Assembly: GCA_026708645.1 (NCBI GenBank)
Contig: JAPOUM010000039.1
Span: forward strand, 1-62,893
Direction: 5' to 3'
Origin: Acidimicrobiaceae bacterium
GTDB taxonomy: Bacteria > Actinomycetota > Acidimicrobiia > Acidimicrobiales > Aldehydirespiratoraceae
DNA length: 62,893 nucleotides
The position numbers were made by a program, and so were the translations under genes. Below, piece after piece: positions 58,561-62,893 of this stretch (positions are counted from its first letter, which is position 1; every line of letters begins with the position of its first letter). Under the pieces are notes generated by a model, which saw only the letters and a program-made list of their open reading frames with translations, had not been told where the DNA came from and did no database searches.

Positions 58561-58653
58561 CTGGACTGCTCGGGCTGCGGCTTCGCTGCGTGTGGTGTTT
58601 GTTGATCGCCGCGGCGCCCGGCGCAACGCCCGGCCTCTAAGACCGCCCGGTCT

Positions 58654-59163
58654 CTATGACACCGAGAAGCACCAGCGCACGGTGTCGGCCTCCTCAGGGC
58701 GGGCGATCAGCACGAACGTCGCTACTGCGCAGTTCGTGTCGGGCGACAGGGCCTCGATCAGCCGGCCTGCGCCCGGGTTGAACTCGAACCGGTTGAGGCC
58801 GTCCACACGGACCACCTCATCGGTCACGTCCACCCCGCCCCCGGAGGCGAAGTTGGGGTAGACCACCAGCGACGACAGTCGGTAGCGGGGGTCGAGCACC
58901 ACGCCCACCTGCTGCTGTTGCAGGACTTCGTCGCCTGCGGCGGGGATCACTCGATCCACCGCAGGGCTGGCGGTGGCGGCCTCGTCGGCGCCGTCGTCGC
59001 CCGACACCAGCACCGACACCACGAACCCCACGACCCCGAATGCGATCAGCGCGGCGATGCTGATCCGGATCCGCAGCGAACTGCGGGCCGGAGCGGGCCG
59101 TGCAGCGCCTCCGGCGGGCGCCTGCCCGCTGTTGCGTCTGTCGCTGGGCGGATGGACGGTCAT
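58654..59163 (-). CDS. Small single-TM protein of unknown function
   Basis: A 169-residue protein. A Pro/Arg-rich N-terminus precedes one TM/signal-anchor helix at ~32-53 (RISIAALIAFGVVGFVVSVL). The rest is outside and may form a beta fold (GVVLDPRYRLSSLVVYPNFA, then VTDEVVRVDGLNRFEFNPGA) with two cysteines (TNCAVATF, VRWCFSV) that could form a disulfide. No family recognised. The ATG at 59163 lies within a 77-bp repeat unit and is preceded by two 26-codon mini frames that copy its first 12 codons. It is divergent from the PASTA pseudokinase gene. Confidence 0.6.
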   Translation of the reverse strand: MTVHPPSDRRNSGQAPAGGAARPAPARSSLRIRISIAALIAFGVVGFVVSVLVSGDDGADEAATASPAVDRVIPAAGDEVLQQQQVGVVLDPRYRLSSLVVYPNFASGGGVDVTDEVVRVDGLNRFEFNPGAGRLIEALSPDTNCAVATFVLIARPEEADTVRWCFSVS

Positions 59164-59319
59164 CGCGTCCGGCGGGATCGATCGGCGGGGTCGCCGCCGG
59201 TTGTGCTGTTGCGTCTGTCGCTGGGCGGATGGACGGTCATCGCGTCCGGCGGGATCGATCGGCGGGGTCGCCGCCGGTTGTGCTGTTGCGTCTGTCGCTG
59301 GGCGGATGGACAGTCATTG
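59128..59319. repeat. 77-bp tandem repeat, two and a half copies
   Basis: Units start at 59128, 59205 and 59282 (each with GCTGTTGCGTCTGTCGCTGG); the third copy breaks down after about 38 bp. The array covers the start region of the small membrane-protein gene and the upstream region of the PASTA pseudokinase, so it multiplies translation-start sequences on the minus strand. Confidence 0.9.
59160..59317 (-). other. Two coupled 26-codon mini reading frames upstream of the small membrane-protein gene
   Basis: Within the 77-bp repeats, frames 59317-59237 and 59240-59160 each begin with the same MTVHPPSDRRNS as the real gene and then diverge to a short Arg-rich end. Each stop overlaps the next ATG (ATGA), so ribosomes could pass from one to the next and finally to the ATG at 59163. 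They may be by-products of the duplication or may act as upstream frames that damp translation. Confidence 0.4.
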
Positions 59320-59344
59320 CGGCGGTCACGGTACCGTGGCGGCG

Positions 59345-61048
59345 GTGAATCCCAGGCAGGACTCCGGGCGGGCCTTCAGCGGCCGCTACCGGCTGCTGGA
59401 GTTCGTGGGCGAGGGTTCTCAGGCGCGGGTTTACCTGGCCGAAGATCTGACGCTGCGACGTCGGGTGGCACTGAAGATCGTGCGCGCCGGCATCGCCGAG
59501 CGCGCCGGTTTCGTCGATCGTTTCGCTGCGGAGATGCGAGCGACGGCAGCGCTCAGCCATCCGCGGCTGGTGCCCATGTACGATTGGGGCCTGACGCCGC
59601 AACCGTATGTGGTCACCGAGCATCTCACCGGCGGCAGCCTGGGCGTGCTCATCGCTCAGGGCTTCCGGCTCACCGCCTCGCAGGGTCTCATGGTCGGGCT
59701 GGAAGCCGCCCGGGCGCTGCTGGACATTCACCGAAGCGGACGCGCTCATCTGGGTTTGACGCCCGCGGCGATCCTGTTCGACTCGAGCGCCCGGCCCTAC
59801 GTCTCGGATCTGGGCTTGGCCGCTGCGGTGGCATGGCTCGACACGACCGACACGGCTGACACGACCGACACGGCTGACACGACCGACACGCCGGAGGTGT
59901 CGCCGGGCTACACGCTCGCCGAGCAGTCCCAGGACGTGCATGATCTGGCTGTGGTGCTGTGCGAGGCCGTCACCGGCAACAAGCATCCCAGCCTGGACGG
60001 CTCGGACCCGGTCGGGATGGCCGCCCTCGGGCCTCTTCAAGCCTTGCTGGAGCACGCCACCGCGGCGGACCCTGTCGCCCGGCTGACCGCCGAAGGCTTC
60101 GCGTCGGAACTGCTGCGAGTGGCGCCGCTGCTGCCGCGTCCCGATTCGCTGCCGCGTCCCGTCGCGGAGAACCCGGCTGACGACGACGCTTCTCGCCCCG
60201 GCGCCCCGGCCGAAGCGTTCAGCCAGATCGGCCCCACCGTCTCCGAGCACTACGGGATCCCGCTCGACGACGCGCCGCGCCGTCGCTGGCCGGGGCTGGT
60301 GCTGGCGTTGCTGCTAGTGCTGGGCGGCGCTGTCGCGGGCGCCTGGGCGCTGCTGTCGGAGAGCTCCGTCGGCACTGTGCCCGAATTGACGGGGCTGCCC
60401 GAAGCCGCCGCCTCCGAAGCTGCGGCCGAGGCGGGCTGGACTCTCAACCCGATACTGGTGCGAGCCCCCGACACCACCCGCGGCGAGATCGTCGGCAGCG
60501 AGCCCGCGGCCGGTGAGCCGCTGAGCGAGGGCGCCGCTCTGGACGTGTTCGTTTCTCTGGGCGAGCCGCTGGTGCTGGTGTCGGAGCTGCGATCCCTCTA
60601 CGGTTTGACCGTCGATGAAGCTGCGGTCGAGCTCTCCGCAGCCGGTCTGGTCGTGGCGGACGAGGCGCTCGACAACGATGAAGCAGTGCCTGCCGGCAAC
60701 GTGATCGGCCTGGCGCTCGCTGAGGAGGTTCACGAGCTCGAAGCGGGCAGCGAAGTCGGTCTGCTGGTGTCGCAGGGTCCCGCGGACCGGCGAGTGCCGG
60801 AAGTGCCGCCGGGCGCGACGCTCCGCGACGCCTCCGCTGCCTTGACGGCGTTGCGCTTGTCGCCGCAAGCGGTCAGCGAGTTCTCAGACGACTTCGCCGA
60901 AGGCGCCGTGATCGGCTTCCTGCCCGCCAGCGGCGCCGCGTTGCCGGTCGGCAGCACGGTCCGGGTGCGGATCTCGCAAGGCCCCATGCTCCCGCCGCCT
61001 CAAGAACCGCTCGACGACGACGACGCAGCCACAGCCGAGGACTCCTAG
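59345..61048 (+). CDS. PASTA-domain Ser/Thr pseudokinase (membrane)
   Basis: A 567-residue protein from GTG 59345. Residues ~13-280 have a protein-kinase fold: glycine loop VGEGSQARVYLAED, Lys44 in RVALKIV, Glu63 on helix C. But the catalytic loop reads HLGLTPAAIL instead of HRDLKPxNI: the catalytic Asp is Gly137, and Lys and Asn are lost too. The DFG motif is DLG (155-157). It should bind nucleotide weakly or not catalyse. A Thr-Asp repeat (residues ~167-183) lies in the activation segment. One TM at ~317-338 leads to three extracellular PASTA domains (~345-550), which bind peptidoglycan or muropeptides. Probably a cell-wall sensor or scaffold partner. Confidence 0.88.
   Translation: MNPRQDSGRAFSGRYRLLEFVGEGSQARVYLAEDLTLRRRVALKIVRAGIAERAGFVDRFAAEMRATAALSHPRLVPMYDWGLTPQPYVVTEHLTGGSLGVLIAQGFRLTASQGLMVGLEAARALLDIHRSGRAHLGLTPAAILFDSSARPYVSDLGLAAAVAWLDTTDTADTTDTADTTDTPEVSPGYTLAEQSQDVHDLAVVLCEAVTGNKHPSLDGSDPVGMAALGPLQALLEHATAADPVARLTAEGFASELLRVAPLLPRPDSLPRPVAENPADDDASRPGAPAEAFSQIGPTVSEHYGIPLDDAPRRRWPGLVLALLLVLGGAVAGAWALLSESSVGTVPELTGLPEAAASEAAAEAGWTLNPILVRAPDTTRGEIVGSEPAAGEPLSEGAALDVFVSLGEPLVLVSELRSLYGLTVDEAAVELSAAGLVVADEALDNDEAVPAGNVIGLALAEEVHELEAGSEVGLLVSQGPADRRVPEVPPGATLRDASAALTALRLSPQAVSEFSDDFAEGAVIGFLPASGAALPVGSTVRVRISQGPMLPPPQEPLDDDDAATAEDS
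59840..59890 (+). repeat. 18-bp in-frame tandem repeat in the pseudokinase gene
   Basis: ACACGACCGACACGGCTG is repeated almost three times and encodes alternating Thr-Asp. It sits where a kinase would have its activation loop. Being a multiple of three, copy-number change would not break the frame. Confidence 0.8.
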
Positions 61049-61097
61049 CTGTCGGTTGTCGTGAGATTGTTGACGCGTGATGCCGGTGTGGTGTCAG

Positions 61098-61465
61098 GGT
61101 GGGTCTGGTGGTTGCGTGTTCGCTGAACCCGCCGACGGCGACCGCAGTGCCGGGCTGCTGCATGGTCGGGGTGGGTCTGGTGGCTGTGTGTTCGCTGAAC
61201 CTGGGGCGGTCACCATAAGGCGGGGTCGCGGGCTCTAGCTTTGGGGTCCGACGATGCGGCGCTGCTGGCATGGGTGCAGACGTCACCACAGGGCGAGGTC
61301 GCGAGCTCTAGCTTTGAGTGCTCGACCCGCCCGAGGCGAACCAGATGCCACCGGTCACCACAGGGCGAGGTCGCGGGCTCTGGCTTTTGTCTGACCGCGG
61401 CACCCAAAACGACCGACAGCCCCAGCAACAACACGGGCGGGGTCGCGGGCTCTGGCTTTGGTCTG
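61098..61465. repeat. Regular ~72-bp spaced repeat array in a non-coding stretch
   Basis: The region 61049-61551 has no convincing gene. A core GGTCGCG followed by G/A-GCTCT-A/G-GCTTT occurs at 61224, 61297, 61369 and 61441, i.e. 73, 72 and 72 bp apart; about 39 bp are shared per unit (three of the four start with GTCACCA), with ~33 bp of differing sequence between. Upstream, a second motif (GGGTGGGTCTGGTGG) occurs at 61098 and 61169, 71 bp apart. Copies differ by several bases and no cas gene is near. Function unknown. Confidence 0.75.
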
Positions 61466-61551
61466 GCTGCGGCTGCGGGCGCTGGCTTGGTCTTGTGTGG
61501 CTGCGGTCCGCTTTCGGTTTGGTGCGTTGTTTGTTGTGTTGTCGGGTCTGG

Positions 61552-62893
61552 TTATGTCCTCCTGGCTTCTGGCTGGTTGCTGGCGTGATTGGCTTCGGTT
61601 CTTGTTCGGCTTGTCTTGGTTTCGGGTCGGCTCGGGGATCGTCTTCGCCTTCGGCGTGTCGGCGGCTTTGGTTTTGGTGGATAGTCGTCGGCATGGGCTG
61701 GCCCGTGGCGGGGTTTTGTGGTTGTGGCCGGGTCGTTGTCTGGGGGGTGCAGTGTGTGGCTGCCGTCGGTGTGTTTGTGGATTTGCCAGTTGTGGTGGTG
61801 GATTTTGTGGTGGCAGTTCCAGCAGACCATGATCAGGTTGTCGAGGTTGGTGGCGCCTCCTTGTGAGTAGGGGGTGATGTGGTGGGCTTGGCACATGCCT
61901 GCGGGCGCTGCGCAGTGGAAGCAGCCGCCGTAGGTGGCGAGCAGTGCTTGCCATTGCGTGTCGGTGACTGTTCTGCGTGACCGGCTGCGCCAGATGGCGT
62001 CACCGGCGCGGTCGAACACCAACCCGCTCCAGCGGGCGTTGCACGACAGTTCTTCGAGCACCGCGGCGGGGAGTTTCGATCCGTCGGAGAGCTCGCCGAT
62101 GAGTTCGCCGGTGGTGTCGTCGACATGGGCGAGCACTGTGATGTCAGCGACCCAGCCGCCGCTCGCGCCGCTGCTGCCGGCGTTCTCGTCTGTGCAGCCG
62201 GCATCGCCGCCGATGGTGTCCTCAATGTTGGCGCTGGCTGTTGCGTTTGTGCTGTGGGAGTGTTGAGCGCAACCGCAGCCAGCGTCGCCGCTGTCAGCGT
62301 TGCCTGGGTTGGTGTTGGCTGTGTCCTCGCTGTTGGCGCTGACTGCGGCGTCTGTGCCTTTGCTGGCTGCTGGCCTCGTGTTGCCGACGTTCTCACATTC
62401 GTGAACTGTGGCGACTGTGTCATCGCGGCGAGTGCTCTCTTCGCTGCCGCTGGTTTGAGCGCCGCTGCCGCTGCGGCTGATGCCGCTCATCGAACTGGCG
62501 TTGTTCGCTGTGTCCGCGGCTGTGCTGTGGATGCTGGCGCCGGTTCGAGCGCCGCCGTGGCAGCAGTTTGCTGGGTCGGTTCCTGGGCCGGCGCTGGTCG
62601 CGGCGTCTGGGCTGTGGGAGTGTTGAGCGCAACCGCAGCCAGCGTCGTCGCTGTCAGCGTTGCCTGGGTCGGTGTTGGCTGTGTTTTCGCTGTTGGCGCT
62701 GGCTGCGGCGTTTGTGCTGCTGCCGGTTGCTGGGTTTGTGCTGTCAGCGTCCCCATGCTCGTGAACTGTGGTGACCTTGTCGTCGCGACGGCAAGTGCTC
62801 GCATCACAGTCGCTGTCGGTGCTGCCGTTCACCGGGTTGTTGTTGTTGTTCGCTGTGTCTCCGCTTCGACGGTCGCTGTGGTCGCCGCCCGTG
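61552..62893 (-). CDS. HNH endonuclease (13E12/DUF222-like), cut by the window edge
   Basis: The frame is open from its stop at 61552 to the right edge (446+ residues); GTG 62832 is only an internal candidate start. The C-terminal ~200 residues have an HNH domain: TYGGCFHCAAPAGMCQAHHI with CxxC, then the Asn in GGATNLDNLIMVCWNCHHKI. Before it, SCNARWSGLVFDRAGDAIWR is typical of the 13E12/DUF222-HNH repeat family of actinobacteria. A Lys/Arg/Pro-rich tail follows. The N-terminal half is unusual: Ser/Thr/Asn/Ala/Asp-rich with Cys clusters (DAGCGCAQHSH) in a duplicated 120-residue unit. Probably a mobile or multicopy family; DNA cleavage inferred. Confidence 0.78.
   Translation of the reverse strand, partial: TGGDHSDRRSGDTANNNNNPVNGSTDSDCDASTCRRDDKVTTVHEHGDADSTNPATGSSTNAAASANSENTANTDPGNADSDDAGCGCAQHSHSPDAATSAGPGTDPANCCHGGARTGASIHSTAADTANNASSMSGISRSGSGAQTSGSEESTRRDDTVATVHECENVGNTRPAASKGTDAAVSANSEDTANTNPGNADSGDAGCGCAQHSHSTNATASANIEDTIGGDAGCTDENAGSSGASGGWVADITVLAHVDDTTGELIGELSDGSKLPAAVLEELSCNARWSGLVFDRAGDAIWRSRSRRTVTDTQWQALLATYGGCFHCAAPAGMCQAHHITPYSQGGATNLDNLIMVCWNCHHKIHHHNWQIHKHTDGSHTLHPPDNDPATTTKPRHGPAHADDYPPKPKPPTRRRRRRSPSRPETKTSRTRTEANHASNQPEARRT
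62221..62800. repeat. Diverged 360-bp tandem duplication within the HNH gene
   Basis: Sequence from about 62221 to 62440 recurs exactly 360 bp later (about 62581 to 62800), e.g. GAGTGTTGAGCGCAACCGCA at 62259 and 62619. The period is 120 codons. Several substitutions separate the copies, so this duplication is older than the one at ligA. Confidence 0.85.

Noticed and set aside
61209..61465. CRISPR array
   Set aside because: Spacing is regular, but the four repeats differ at many positions, there are too few units, and no cas gene is in the window.

Overview
The window is high-GC DNA from an actinobacterium. Three things fit a deep-branching actinobacterial lineage such as Acidimicrobiia: a 2-phospho-lactate guanylyltransferase (CofC) for coenzyme F420, a PAC2-family protein and a CtpE-like P-type ATPase beside cysteine desulfurase, mnmA, ligA and a PASTA kinase-like gene. 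The lineage is an inference from gene content; no rRNA or tRNA gene was found.

Layout. 0.1-0.7 kb: a MazEF-type toxin-antitoxin pair behind a repeat-rich operator. 0.8-4.6 kb: two ATPase/permease pairs of ABC-2 exporters in one overlapping operon. 4.7-12.0 kb: an enoyl-CoA hydratase, a DUF4143 AAA ATPase with an extra beta-rich tail, and a 1501-residue GHKL-ATPase/SF2-helicase fusion. 12.2-26.8 kb is mostly housekeeping: PAC2 protein, leuA with a leucine-rich leader peptide and candidate attenuator, an ECHDC3-like protein, a coiled-coil M15 peptidase, a lipid kinase, a P-type ATPase, a PIG-L deacetylase, CofC, an NMT1/THI5-type ABC importer and RNase HII.

26.8-38.8 kb is an accessory island. 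Two paralogous RelE-like toxin/antitoxin modules, each with a tandem-fused double antitoxin, lie before and after an SNF2 helicase-DUF3883 gene. A DUF1156 DNA methyltransferase and a DUF499 ATPase follow. The methyltransferase is broken at an 11-G tract between its SAM-binding and catalytic motifs, which makes it a strong candidate for phase variation. An Nfu-N-like gene and a NifU-C gene sit at the outer edges of this defence set.

39.2-51.3 kb: a rhomboid protease, then a four-gene set that I consider the most novel system here: a small three-TM protein (start region broken at a 13-C tract), a 1299-residue membrane-anchored vWA protein, a 1143-residue tubulin-like GTPase homologue and a 1069-residue six-TM protein, closely spaced or overlapping.

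51.5-62.9 kb: cysteine desulfurase and mnmA (sulfur relay to tRNA), a small PLD-type protein, a membrane protein, ligA with a coiled-coil insertion and a tandemly duplicated 3' end, a small membrane protein behind a 77-bp repeat, a PASTA pseudokinase, a 500-bp non-coding stretch with a regular ~72-bp repeat array, and an HNH endonuclease gene running off the right edge. Tandem duplications and long G/C homopolymers recur throughout, suggesting frequent replication slippage, or homopolymer errors in the assembly.
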